This document shows, piece after piece, positions 47,610-55,800 of a DNA stretch of 64,000 nucleotides. Below the pieces are notes generated by a model that was not told the origin of the DNA, did not search any database, and saw only the letters and a list, made by a program, of their open reading frames with translations. The DNA is taken from positions 2,542,001 to 2,606,000 of the forward strand of contig NC_013169.1 in NCBI RefSeq assembly GCF_000023925.1. Reading direction: 5' to 3'. A program made the translations under genes and the position numbers. Numbering within the stretch: the first letter of the stretch is position 1; each line of letters starts with the position of its first letter. The stretch is from Kytococcus sedentarius DSM 20547 (lineage in GTDB: Bacteria; Actinomycetota; Actinomycetes; Actinomycetales; Dermatophilaceae).

Positions 47610-47810
47610 CGCCAGCTGATCGGGTTCGAACTGGAGGCCGTCAGCACCTTGCGTGTTGATGATGGGCCCATCGAGCTGATCGGAACCTTCGTCGAGCCAG
47701 CGCCCCTTGACCAGCGAGACGACCTCGCCTCCATCACCAGGGCACGCGGAGTCCAGTCACCTGAGGATGTCGAGCGCATCATCCGGGCTGAGCGTGGGGG
47801 CCGATGTTGA
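47610..47810 (+). pseudogene. 3' fragment of an unknown gene cut by the IS
   Basis: Directly after the IS3 right repeat an open frame without a start runs 66 codons to TGA (RQLIGFELEAVSTLRVDDGP at its beginning and EDVERIIRAERGGRC at its end). Its composition is protein-like. No family is recognised. The 5' part was probably removed together with the missing target duplication. Confidence 0.6.
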
Positions 47811-47894
47811 CGTTGTGCGGGGAGATGCTGCGCCGGCCAGGTCTCGCGCCGCGGATACAAGGCCACTCTTCGCTGGTGGCCAAGGACGATCTCG

Positions 47895-48454
47895 TTGAAC
47901 CGACCTGTTCTGTACGGCTTTGCCGTTTCGGTTCTCATCGGGAGTGGGCTGCTGGCCGGCTGCACCACCTCTGAAGGACCGCACGTGCAGAGTTCCACCA
48001 CCTCGTCACGTGCCACGTCCTCGAGGAGCCAGCCGGCCTCCGAGTCCGCCCATATTCGGTGCTGGCCCACGACCGAGAGAGGCGGGCTCTGCGGCGCTAT
48101 GACCAGCGTCGAGGCCAGGAAGGGCGACGCGAAGGCGATCGATCTCCAGGATGCTCTCAAGGTCGAGGTCACCCCTGACCCCTTCGGAGACGGGTACTCC
48201 ATGATTGCAACCGCAGAGGGGTGCCGGCTGTGGACAACGCCTTTGACGGGTGGTTCGCCATCGTGGACTCCACACCCTGACCGCCGGACAGACTCGGCCA
48301 TGGGGTGCGACACGCGACCGAGCAGCCCGACTGGGTGACGGAACTCCTGGACGCGCCCTTCAGGGTGAAGATCACTGACGCCGGGGTGGTCTTCCACGGC
48401 GATGGCGCAGAGATCACCTTCGGTCAGCCCGAGGGCACGCCGTCGAACAGCTGA
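47895..48454 (+). pseudogene. decayed lipoprotein gene
   Basis: TTG 47895 follows AAGGA and opens a lipoprotein signal (VSVLIGSGLLAGC), a Ser/Thr-rich linker and a domain to about MIATAEG. At the GGGG run near 48219 the coding frame shifts: the natural continuation VPAVDNAFDGWFAIVDST needs one more G. In that frame a TGA at 48278-48280 interrupts, after which coding resumes to EITFGQPEGTPSNS and TGA 48454. So it has one frameshift and one nonsense codon. The literal frame would end at 48338. Family unknown. Confidence 0.65.
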
Positions 48455-48468
48455 GGTTCTCCGGCCCC

Positions 48469-48523
48469 TCAGCGCACCAGCAGCCCGTCGGCCACTAGGA
48501 CGCGCAACACCGGTAGCCTGCGC
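48469..48523 (-). pseudogene. 3' end remnant of the PrmC-like methyltransferase gene (copy 2)
   Basis: The last 18 codons plus stop read VRRLPVLRVLVADGLLVR against QVLPVLRDLVADGLLVR of the intact gene at 50250. The first 27 bases from the stop are identical to copy 3, then substitutions accumulate and homology ends near 48523. It lies 15 bases past the decayed lipoprotein gene and 10 bases before the stop of the small membrane gene. Confidence 0.82.
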
Positions 48524-48533
48524 ACGATGGCGG

Positions 48534-48863
48534 TCAGCGTCGTGCCGCCTCGAACACAAGAAGGGTCAACGCCCCAAAACCCACTGCCACCCCCCAATGC
48601 CATGAAAGAGTCAACCACACCGCGGTCCCTACAAGTAGCGACGCGACAGCACCCCAAGCAACCATGGCTTTTTTTGAGACGCGGTCGCGGCGCAGCAAGA
48701 GCACTAGGGTAATAACCAGGAACATTGCGCCAGCCACCACGAAACGGTAGTCCAAGCGCGCCATTCCTAAATTTATCAACTGGAAGCTGCATGCAATTCC
48801 AGCGATAATGAATCCCCAGAGCTGCGGACTCTCTCGTTTCTCATGCGGACTGGCACTAGTCAA
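48534..48863 (-). CDS. small four-helix membrane protein, candidate immunity protein
   Basis: The 109-residue protein has four predicted membrane helices (LWGFIIAGIACSFQLINLG, FVVAGAMFLVITLVLLL, AWGAVASLLVGTAVWL, WGVAVGFGALTLLVFEA). TTG 48863 overlaps a TGA of the upstream reading frame (TTGA), and GGAGGGAG stands upstream, so it is translationally coupled to the Cys-rich protein gene. Its base composition is lower in GC than the chromosome. Position behind a bacteriocin-like gene suggests immunity or export; this is inference. Confidence 0.7.
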   Translation of the reverse strand: MTSASPHEKRESPQLWGFIIAGIACSFQLINLGMARLDYRFVVAGAMFLVITLVLLLRRDRVSKKAMVAWGAVASLLVGTAVWLTLSWHWGVAVGFGALTLLVFEAARR

Positions 48864-48903
48864 GACACAACTCCCTCCGGTAAGCTAACTGGCCCGTCGG
48901 CCA

Positions 48904-50126
48904 CTACCTCGTGAATCGACACCTGCACCGGCGGCAGTGTGGCTTCTCTCTCGCAGTGCAGCATTTTCCAAACATCCATGGGCACGAGACCGAAACGCAA
49001 AAAATCAATTGCGGCCAACTCATCTTGGGCATGCGGCACGCGAGACAAGACGTGTAAGCAGCTATTTTCGCGAGACACGAGTACACATTTCTGCTGACGC
49101 AACTCCCCCCGACCTCGTATCCGTATCCCCCAGGGCCGTTCGCGCAACATCCGGGGCCACACTTGTTCGAGTATGGGGGGTCCATCGGGATGATGCCAAC
49201 CCCCGTCGAGACAGGTCGCGCACTCCGCACCATTTCGCCGTTCTGACTGCGAGCCACCTCCTGATACTCCAGTTCATCCAGTGATGAACCCCAAAGCTGA
49301 TAGCGCACGGACCATGAGATTGCCCCGTCTACACCCTCTGGGACCTCAACGGTAATCACCATGCTTTGTTCCGCCGGACTCCAAAGCACCAGGCTGTTGC
49401 CACGATCCACAATCCTCATCGCTGCGACGCCAACCAGGCCTTGCGGGGAATTGAAATCAACTTCATCAATCGCGACTAAGCCACCCACCCCTGATGCATC
49501 GGTCGCCCGCGACTTCCTCGTTCGCTCCAGCGCTTGCAGCATACCTCCCTCACCATTTGACCGTCCTACTGGCGGAGAGGCCACATTCCACGCTACCACG
49601 TTTGATAAATCAGGATTGGTGGCGAATCGTCCAGCCAATTCTGTGAGCGCCTCGGAATGAGAGACTTGCCTCACTTCTTGGCGACTCAGCGTTCGACCCG
49701 CGCCCGCCACTTCCCCTCGTGGCCCTGCCATTGCCCTAGCTGGGCTGATCATGAATAGAGCCCCCGCGGACAGCCCCCCAAGGCGACTCGGGACATGAAG
49801 GTTCGCCTGGACGTCGCCGCAGCCCCGAGTGTTACGCCACCTCTGAGCGCTTCTGCCATCCGAAGACCTGCTTTGAAACCAAACTCCTTCACGAGCAGGG
49901 CACCCATAGCCCGCCCATGCCACATTCCGGAGACCGTTCCTCCATGCACCTGAACCAAAGTCGGCTCGAACACGGGAACACGCCCAATTGTGCGATGCCA
50001 ATCAAGCATCCGGCGCGACTGCAGCGGCTCAATCTCGAGGCTCCCACCTGCCGCCTCCTGCGCCGCGAGCGCAACTGCTCGGCAGGTTCCACAAGACGCA
50101 TCGTACCCTAGGTAGAACATACACAT
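48904..50126 (-). pseudogene. frameshifted secreted Cys-rich protein, fulvocin C-related type
   Basis: The first frame (50126 to about 49780) gives a thioredoxin-like domain, MFYLGYDASCGTCRAVALAA, then a twin-arginine start TSRRTFMSRVALGG. A run of six G (49774-49779) breaks the frame; with seven G it continues LSAGALFMISPARAMA, completing a Tat signal. About 200 residues follow, then a Cys-rich tail KCGPGCCANGPGGYGYEVGG with further Cys in SCV, SCLAK and TSCLACR. The order CxxC domain, signal, Cys-rich end matches my recollection of actinobacterial fulvocin C-related proteins. The literal frame ends at 48904; a better-composed frame ends at 48860, so a second shift near 49050 is possible. 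Confidence 0.62.
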
Positions 50127-50249
50127 TTCCCGTCGTGGTTGCTTGCAATCGGTACCCCCCAACCAACCGACATGCTTCGTTGGGGTCAACCCCCCCCCCA
50201 GAGTGATACACGATTGTGACCTTGTCGCCGTGCCCCCCCCCTCGCCCCC

Positions 50250-51818
50250 TCAGCGCACCAGCAGCCCGTCGGCCACCAGGTCCCGCAGCACCGGCAGCAC
50301 CTGTCGGGCCAGGTCGCTCTGGTCGGCCTCGGTCAACACCGCGATGCCGGCCAGCCCCTGGCGCGCCGTCAGGTCGCCGTCGCACACGCCCACCAGCCCC
50401 GCGGTGACCGTGTCCACCTGGAACGCCCGCCGCAGCCCACCGCCCTGCCGGATCAGCACCACCTGCGGGTCCGGATCGCCCGGGTGGGCGTAGTAGCGCT
50501 CCTGCGTCACGTCATCGGCGTACTGCCACGCGATGTCCAACAGCTCGTCGTCGGAGTGCTCCGCCAGCCAGGTCCGCGCCCGCACGCCGGCCAGAACGTG
50601 CGGCCCCATCGCGGCGTCCACCTGCCCGCGCGCCTCGTCCAGCGCGATCCACGGCTCCCGCTCGACCTCGGGCCGATGCAGGGTGATCACCCCGAACCCG
50701 ATCGATGCCGTGCCGCGCGCCGCGAAGTCGTCCAACCACGCGCCGTACATGGCCTCGTACTGGCCGTCCCCCGGGGTGTGGCCGCCGTCGCGGGCCCAGG
50801 TCTCGGCGTACTCGGCGGGGTCCTGCACCTCGCGCAGCACCACCCACGCGTCCACGCCGAGCCCCGCCAGCCACGGCCGCACCCGGTCGCGCCAGTCCTC
50901 ATCGGGCCCGATCTCCCAGTTGCCCAGCATCTGCGCCATGCCCCCGGGAGCCAGCCGCGCGGCCACCTGCCCGATCAGCCCGGACGTGATGCCGTCGGCC
51001 TCCACCCCACCGTCGCGGTACTCGTACACCGGCACCCCCTTGGTGCGCGGGGTGATGACGAACGGCGGGTTGCTCACGATGAGGTCGAACTCCTCGCCCG
51101 CGACCGGCTCGGTGAGCGACCCGTGCCGCAGGTCCAGCTCCACCCCGTTCAGCGCGCACGTGAAGCGCGCGAACTCCAGCGCCCGCTCGGAGATGTCCGT
51201 GGCCACCACGCGCTGGGCGTGGTGCGTCAGGTGCAAAGCCTGCACCCCGCATCCGGTGCCGATGTCCAACGCGCGCGCCACCTCGGGCCGGGGGGTCCAC
51301 GCCGCCAGGGTGACGCTCGCCCCGCCGATGCCGAGCACGTGGTCCTCGGGCAGGGGCCCACCGCCGGCCTGCAGCTCCGGCAGGTCGGAGACCACCCACC
51401 AGGAGTCGTGTTCCGTGGCGTGGGGGCGCAGGTCCACCACGGCGCGCACCCCATCGCCCTCGATGCGGGCCAGCCCCAGCGTCGCCAGCCCCTCGGCGCG
51501 CGTGCGAGGCAGGGCGAGCGCCACCTCATCGGGGGTGAGAGTCAGGCCCAGGCCGAACAGGCGCGTGAGCAGCGCGACCGGCTCGGTGCGGTCGCAGGTC
51601 GCCCGGTCGGCCGGCAGCGGCTGGTCGCGGTGCAGGGCGGCGGCCGCCAGCTCGCCCACGGCCGCCCCGATGCCCTCGATGGTGTAGTCGGCGGCCTCCA
51701 GGTCGGCCCGCAGGGACTCGATGAGGGGCGTCAGGTCCTCGCCGTCATCAGTCACCCGGCGCGGGGCCGGCGGCGAGGGGTGGCGATGCGGGACGGGGGT
51801 CTGCGCGGGGGTGCTCAC
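50250..51818 (-). CDS. PrmC/HemK-like SAM-dependent methyltransferase (intact copy)
   Basis: The 522-residue protein has an N-terminal 160-residue winged region, a SAM-binding motif ALDIGTGCGVQALHL near 184 and the substrate motif DLIVSNPPFVI near 249, which in PrmC-like and N6-adenine enzymes positions the amide or amino group. A 200-residue C-terminal region ends VLPVLRDLVADGLLVR; its 3' end recurs at 46063 and 48469. GTG 51818 overlaps the stop of the deacetylase gene by GTGA after GGGAGGTCGC. The target is unknown. Confidence 0.9.
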   Translation of the reverse strand: MSTPAQTPVPHRHPSPPAPRRVTDDGEDLTPLIESLRADLEAADYTIEGIGAAVGELAAAALHRDQPLPADRATCDRTEPVALLTRLFGLGLTLTPDEVALALPRTRAEGLATLGLARIEGDGVRAVVDLRPHATEHDSWWVVSDLPELQAGGGPLPEDHVLGIGGASVTLAAWTPRPEVARALDIGTGCGVQALHLTHHAQRVVATDISERALEFARFTCALNGVELDLRHGSLTEPVAGEEFDLIVSNPPFVITPRTKGVPVYEYRDGGVEADGITSGLIGQVAARLAPGGMAQMLGNWEIGPDEDWRDRVRPWLAGLGVDAWVVLREVQDPAEYAETWARDGGHTPGDGQYEAMYGAWLDDFAARGTASIGFGVITLHRPEVEREPWIALDEARGQVDAAMGPHVLAGVRARTWLAEHSDDELLDIAWQYADDVTQERYYAHPGDPDPQVVLIRQGGGLRRAFQVDTVTAGLVGVCDGDLTARQGLAGIAVLTEADQSDLARQVLPVLRDLVADGLLVR

Positions 51819-52645
51819 GCGACCTCCCACCAGCGGCCGGCCACCAGGCCCGGCTCACGCCCGGGCTCGATGTAGAACTCCGTGCCGAACCAGGCCGCAA
51901 AGGCCTCCTCGGGCAGCGCCAGCATGAAGCCCACGTCGCTGGTCTGGCTGGCGTGGCACTCCAGCGCCGCGCGCTTGGCACCCAGCACCGATGAGGTGTC
52001 GACCTCCCAGTGGATGTTCGCCTCGGGCTCGCCGAAGGGGTTGCCGTCGTCGGCCGGGGCGTCAGGGTCCATGTCGTCGATCCCTGCCTCGCGCGCCAGC
52101 TCGAAGCTCGCCCTCAGGCGGTCCCGGTTCATGGTGCTCTCCAGCAGGCGCGGGCGGCGGGCCGCGGCGTCGGCCGCCAGGTGCGCCACCTGGTGGGCCT
52201 TCACGTGGTCCGGGTGGCCGTATCCGCCGTGCCAGTCGTAGGTCACCAGCACGTCGGCGTCGTCCGCATCCAGCACCGCGGCCAGCTTCACCGCCGCCGC
52301 GGCGGCATCCGCGCTGTGGAAGGAGGTCTCGTGCGCGTTCTGGTCCCAGCCGGTCATGCCGGAGTCCGCGTAGCCCAGCCAGTGCACGGCCTGCGTGCCC
52401 GTCACCTCCGCCGAGGCCTCGGCCTCCGCACGGCGGCGGTCCACCACCGTCTCACCGGGCGCCAGGTCCTCCGGCACGATGCCGTGGTCGCCGTTGGTGC
52501 CGTAGACCACCACCACGCGGTGCCCCGCATCGGCCAGCAGGCGCTGCGAGCCGGAGGTCTGGGACGCCTCGTCATCGGGGTGGGCGTGCAGGAAGACGAC
52601 GGTCAGGGGGCCCGTGGGCGCGGCGGGCGTGCTCGATGCGGTCAC
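51815..52645 (-). CDS. PIG-L/LmbE-family deacetylase, mycothiol conjugate amidase-like
   Basis: The 276-residue zinc deacetylase has the AHPDDE metal motif near residue 21-26 and the second ligand region WHGGYGHPDHVKAH near 142. The family includes MshB and Mca of mycothiol metabolism and other GlcNAc deacetylases; the length is close to MshB, but I cannot separate the subfamilies by eye. It starts with GTG and overlaps the methyltransferase gene. Confidence 0.88.
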   Translation of the reverse strand: MTASSTPAAPTGPLTVVFLHAHPDDEASQTSGSQRLLADAGHRVVVVYGTNGDHGIVPEDLAPGETVVDRRRAEAEASAEVTGTQAVHWLGYADSGMTGWDQNAHETSFHSADAAAAAVKLAAVLDADDADVLVTYDWHGGYGHPDHVKAHQVAHLAADAAARRPRLLESTMNRDRLRASFELAREAGIDDMDPDAPADDGNPFGEPEANIHWEVDTSSVLGAKRAALECHASQTSDVGFMLALPEEAFAAWFGTEFYIEPGREPGLVAGRWWEVA

Positions 52646-52665
52646 GCGCCTGATCGTCCCACGGC

Positions 52666-53652
52666 TCAGAGGCGGGGACGCTCCATCCGCCCACCCCAGG
52701 CACCCAACAGGGACGCGGCCTCCACGGTGTCGTTCACCTGGTGCACGATCTTCTCCAGGCAGGTCCGCACCGGCTCACGCGAGCGCAGACTCACGTCGAA
52801 GACGTTGCCTCCGTGGTCGAGGGCCACCAGCAACTGGTCGCCCTCGGCGCGCAGGCCCATGGCGCCACCGTGGCGCTGGGCCACCATCACCCATCCCTCC
52901 TGCACCGTCTGCGGCAGCACGAAGTACGCGTCCTGCGGGGTGTCGGTGAACACCTTGAAGCCGTCCCCCATGGCCGGGTTCTCCAGAGGAATCCCACCAC
53001 CGGAGAACAGGCCCGCCCCACTGAAGTTCTCCTTGCCCCGGGGCACGATGCGCAGCGGCGCCGCCACCGGGCGGGCCGTGCGCACCCGCGCCACGGTGCC
53101 GTGGAAGAGGGTGACCGTGCGCCGGTTGTCCTTGGTGCCCCGGCGTTCGGTGACCTTGTACTCCCCCACCATGAACGGCTCGCCGGCCAGCACCCCCACC
53201 AGGGCGTCGTCGGTGCGCACGCGGTCGCCGGTGTCCACCACCTCCACGGCGCGAACCCACTGCGGCTCCGCGCGTTCCAGGTGCAGTTCACTGCCGGACG
53301 TGCCGTTCAACCGGTCGATCTGCGCCGCGTAGGAGCGCAGCACCGGAACCACCAGTTCGGCGTTCAGACGGTCCACCACCGGCTGTTGCCTGCGGGAGAC
53401 CACCATGCTGCCGGCGGCAACCACCACGATCAGCAGGAACACCCCGCCGATGAACCCCGGCACCATGAGCCCCAGGCCCACCCGGCCGGTCATGCCGGAG
53501 AAGTGCAGCACCAGCAGCGCGGCCGCCATCAGCCCGCCGACGATCCACAGCCAGCGCCCCATCCGCCCCGCCCGGTCCCGCTCGGCGCGGAAGGACTCGG
53601 GGTCCACGCCGGCAGCATCGATGACGTCAGCCGGCTCGGGCAGGCGGATCAC
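52666..53652 (-). CDS. DUF3137 membrane protein
   Basis: The 328-residue protein has two close membrane helices at about 33-53 and 63-85, then a large soluble DUF3137 domain (FMVGEYKVTERRG, VTLFHGTVARV). DUF3137 genes commonly follow lemA, as here with an ATGA overlap. Function is unknown; a joint membrane role with LemA is inferred. Confidence 0.88.
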   Translation of the reverse strand: MIRLPEPADVIDAAGVDPESFRAERDRAGRMGRWLWIVGGLMAAALLVLHFSGMTGRVGLGLMVPGFIGGVFLLIVVVAAGSMVVSRRQQPVVDRLNAELVVPVLRSYAAQIDRLNGTSGSELHLERAEPQWVRAVEVVDTGDRVRTDDALVGVLAGEPFMVGEYKVTERRGTKDNRRTVTLFHGTVARVRTARPVAAPLRIVPRGKENFSGAGLFSGGGIPLENPAMGDGFKVFTDTPQDAYFVLPQTVQEGWVMVAQRHGGAMGLRAEGDQLLVALDHGGNVFDVSLRSREPVRTCLEKIVHQVNDTVEAASLLGAWGGRMERPRL

Positions 53653-54242
53653 CCGCGACTCCCCCCGCCACCCACCTGGTCACCCAGGCCGGAGAGGTCC
53701 ACGTCCTGGCGCTCGGAGTCGCTGGCCCGGAACATGGGCTCGGTCCCGAAGCCGAACATGCCGGCCACGATGTTGGAGGGGAACATCTGGCGTCGGTCGT
53801 CCAGGCGTGCCACCGCCCCGTTGTAACTGCGCCGCGCGGCGGCCAACTGCTCCTCGGTGTAGGTGACGGCCTGCTGCAACTCCACGAACGAGGCGTTGGC
53901 GCGGAACTCCGGGTAGGCCTCGGCGGTCACGTTCACCGCCCCCTGGGCGCGATCCATGGCCCGGTCGGCCTGCTCCAGCTGCGGCACGCTCTGCCCCTCG
54001 GCGGGTCGCGCTTGGCGCAGCTCCACCACGCGCTCCTGGAAGGACCGCTCGGCCTGCACCGCTGCGGGCACCACCTGCATCTGCTTGGTGAGCAGGTCGT
54101 GGCGCTGGGTGAGGGCCACCTCGATGCCGTGCTTGGCCTGGCGCATGGCGTTGCGCGCCTGCACGAGTGCGTTGTACAGCCAGATGACCAGCACCACGAG
54201 CAGCGCCAGCACGACGAGGCCAATGAGGACGGGCGGTTCCAT
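53649..54242 (-). CDS. LemA-family protein
   Basis: The 197-residue protein has one N-terminal helix (about 5-24), then the LemA helical bundle (YNALVQARNAMRQAKHGIEV, FVELQQAVTYTEEQLAAARR, YNGAVARLDDRRQMFPSNIV, GMFGF) and a short Gly/Ser tail. LemA proteins are membrane-anchored with the bundle outside; the function is poorly known. It is first of the lemA-DUF3137 pair. Confidence 0.93.
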   Translation of the reverse strand: MEPPVLIGLVVLALLVVLVIWLYNALVQARNAMRQAKHGIEVALTQRHDLLTKQMQVVPAAVQAERSFQERVVELRQARPAEGQSVPQLEQADRAMDRAQGAVNVTAEAYPEFRANASFVELQQAVTYTEEQLAAARRSYNGAVARLDDRRQMFPSNIVAGMFGFGTEPMFRASDSERQDVDLSGLGDQVGGGGSRG

Positions 54243-54329
54243 GGGTTTCTCCCTCCCACCGGGCCACGGTGACCCCGGTGTGCTGGCACGGTAGCGGACG
54301 CCCCCGTCCCAGCCGGCCCGCCCCGCTGC

Positions 54330-54950
54330 TCAGCCCGCGGCGCGGGCGACGGCGGCCGCCAGGGCTTCCCGCAACACCGCTCGCAGGGCGGCCGCGTCCA
54401 TCTCCTGCGGCACACCGACTCCGCTGAGCGTCAGCCCGTCCACCACGGCATGCAGTCCGGGCACTGCCCCCTCGGCGGCGGCGGGCAGGGTTGTCTGGGC
54501 CTCCTGGGGCGAGTCCAGACCCAGGGCCTGGGCCAGGGCCGCCCGCACCAGCCACCGCTCCCCCTGCCAGGCGCGCGTCGCCACCGGGCGCAATCGCTCG
54601 TCGGTCCGCCCCGCCACCACGAACTCCACGTAGACGGCCACCTCCTGCCGGCGCAGGTCGTCCAGCGGGAGCAGCTGCTCCAACAACTCCAGGGCGCATT
54701 CCTCACCCGGCCCGTCCCACGTGATCACGTCCATGACCCGGGCCGCGATGCGGTGGTCCATCTCCTCCATGGCGAAGGCCAGCAGGTCGTGCTGGGCGGA
54801 GAAGTAGTGCCGCACCGCACCGGGTGACCACCCCACCTCGGCGGCGATGGTGCGCACCGAGGTACCACGCAGCCCCTCACGCGCCACGACCGCGAACACC
54901 GCATCGGCCAGGGCGGCGCGGCGTTCGGCGTGGTCTGCGAGGCGGGGCAC
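54330..54950 (-). CDS. TetR-family transcriptional regulator
   Basis: The 206-residue protein has an N-terminal helix-turn-helix (VVAREGLRGTSVRTIAAEVGWSPGAVRHYF) and a helical ligand-binding domain. It is divergent from the GAP-family gene and 98 bp away, and the gap holds two CACACCTGTG repeats that flank a TTGACA box. GTG 54950 is chosen from family length; the ribosome site is unclear. It most likely represses the neighbour. Confidence 0.9.
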   Translation of the reverse strand: MPRLADHAERRAALADAVFAVVAREGLRGTSVRTIAAEVGWSPGAVRHYFSAQHDLLAFAMEEMDHRIAARVMDVITWDGPGEECALELLEQLLPLDDLRRQEVAVYVEFVVAGRTDERLRPVATRAWQGERWLVRAALAQALGLDSPQEAQTTLPAAAEGAVPGLHAVVDGLTLSGVGVPQEMDAAALRAVLREALAAAVARAAG

Positions 54951-54974
54951 GCCCCCATCGTGCCACGGAAGCAG

Positions 54975-55032
54975 CACACCTGTGTTGACACACGCAACGG
55001 AGCACCCGCACACTCCTTCCGACACACCTGTG
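54975..55032 (+). promoter_or_regulatory. promoter/operator region between tetR and the GAP gene
   Basis: The decamer CACACCTGTG occurs at 54975-54984 and again at 55023-55032. A consensus -35 box TTGACA lies at 54985-54990, and a weak -10-like CACACT stands about 19 bases further on. The repeats frame the promoter, as expected for TetR operators; that they bind this TetR is inference. Confidence 0.55.
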
Positions 55033-55048
55033 CTTCCAAGGAGAGATC

Positions 55049-55753
55049 GTGGACATCGGCGGCTTCGTGGCCCTCGCCGGGCTCGCCCTGCTCGACAGCA
55101 CCAGCTTCGGCACCCTCGTGCTGCCCGTGCTGGCGCTGCTCGCGCACGCCCGAGCCGGCCGCCGCGTGCTGGCCCATCTGGCCGTCATCGCCGCGTTCTA
55201 CTGGGTGCTCGGTGTGGCCCTGATGCTGGGTGGCCAGACCGCCCTGTCAGCCCTGGGCGGCTGGCCCGACTGGCTCAGTCACCCCATCACCTGGATCGTC
55301 GGGGGGCTCGCACTGGTGGCCCTGAGCTACGTCGTGGACGGCACCATCACCCTCCCCGGGGGTCTGGGGGGCAGGGCGGCACGGCTCAAGGACTGGATGC
55401 GACACGCCATCGGGCCTGATGCCGACGCGCGCACCGTGGTGGCCGTCGCCCTGGTCTCCGGGCTCATCGAGGCGGCGTCGATGCTGCCCTACCTGGGCGC
55501 CATCGGGCTGCTGTTGGGCTCTGACCTGTCCGTACCCGCGCGACTGGCGGTGCTCGCGGGCTACTGCCTGGTCATGGTGCTGCCCGCCCTGCTGCTGGTG
55601 GCCGCCCGCACCGCGCTCGGGCACCGCCTGGACGGAGCACTGGGCCGCGTGGGCGGCTGGCTGGACCGCAACGCCGGGCGGGAGGCCGGCTGGGTGGTGG
55701 GCATCATCGGGGTGGTCCTGTCACTGCAGGGCATCGGTCGCCTGATGGGCTGA
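55049..55753 (+). CDS. GAP-family (Sap-like) membrane protein
   Basis: The 234-residue protein has six predicted membrane helices, starting VALAGLALLDSTSFGTLVLPVLALL with the D-S-T-S-x-G signature of the GAP/LysE-like Sap family. A hydrophilic loop of about 30 residues lies in the middle. Mycobacterial relatives help carry peptidoglycolipids or sulfolipid to the surface; the cargo here is unknown. GTG 55049 follows AAGGAGAGATC. Confidence 0.88.
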   Translation: MDIGGFVALAGLALLDSTSFGTLVLPVLALLAHARAGRRVLAHLAVIAAFYWVLGVALMLGGQTALSALGGWPDWLSHPITWIVGGLALVALSYVVDGTITLPGGLGGRAARLKDWMRHAIGPDADARTVVAVALVSGLIEAASMLPYLGAIGLLLGSDLSVPARLAVLAGYCLVMVLPALLLVAARTALGHRLDGALGRVGGWLDRNAGREAGWVVGIIGVVLSLQGIGRLMG

Positions 55754-55800
55754 CCAGCAGTTCCGTGGAGGTTGTCGCAGGCCCGTGCCACGATGCGCAG

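Noticed and set aside
50484-51875. Plus-strand open frame of 463 codons opposite the methyltransferase
   Set aside because: Antisense shadow; no motif, and the minus-strand gene has clear SAM and NPPF motifs.
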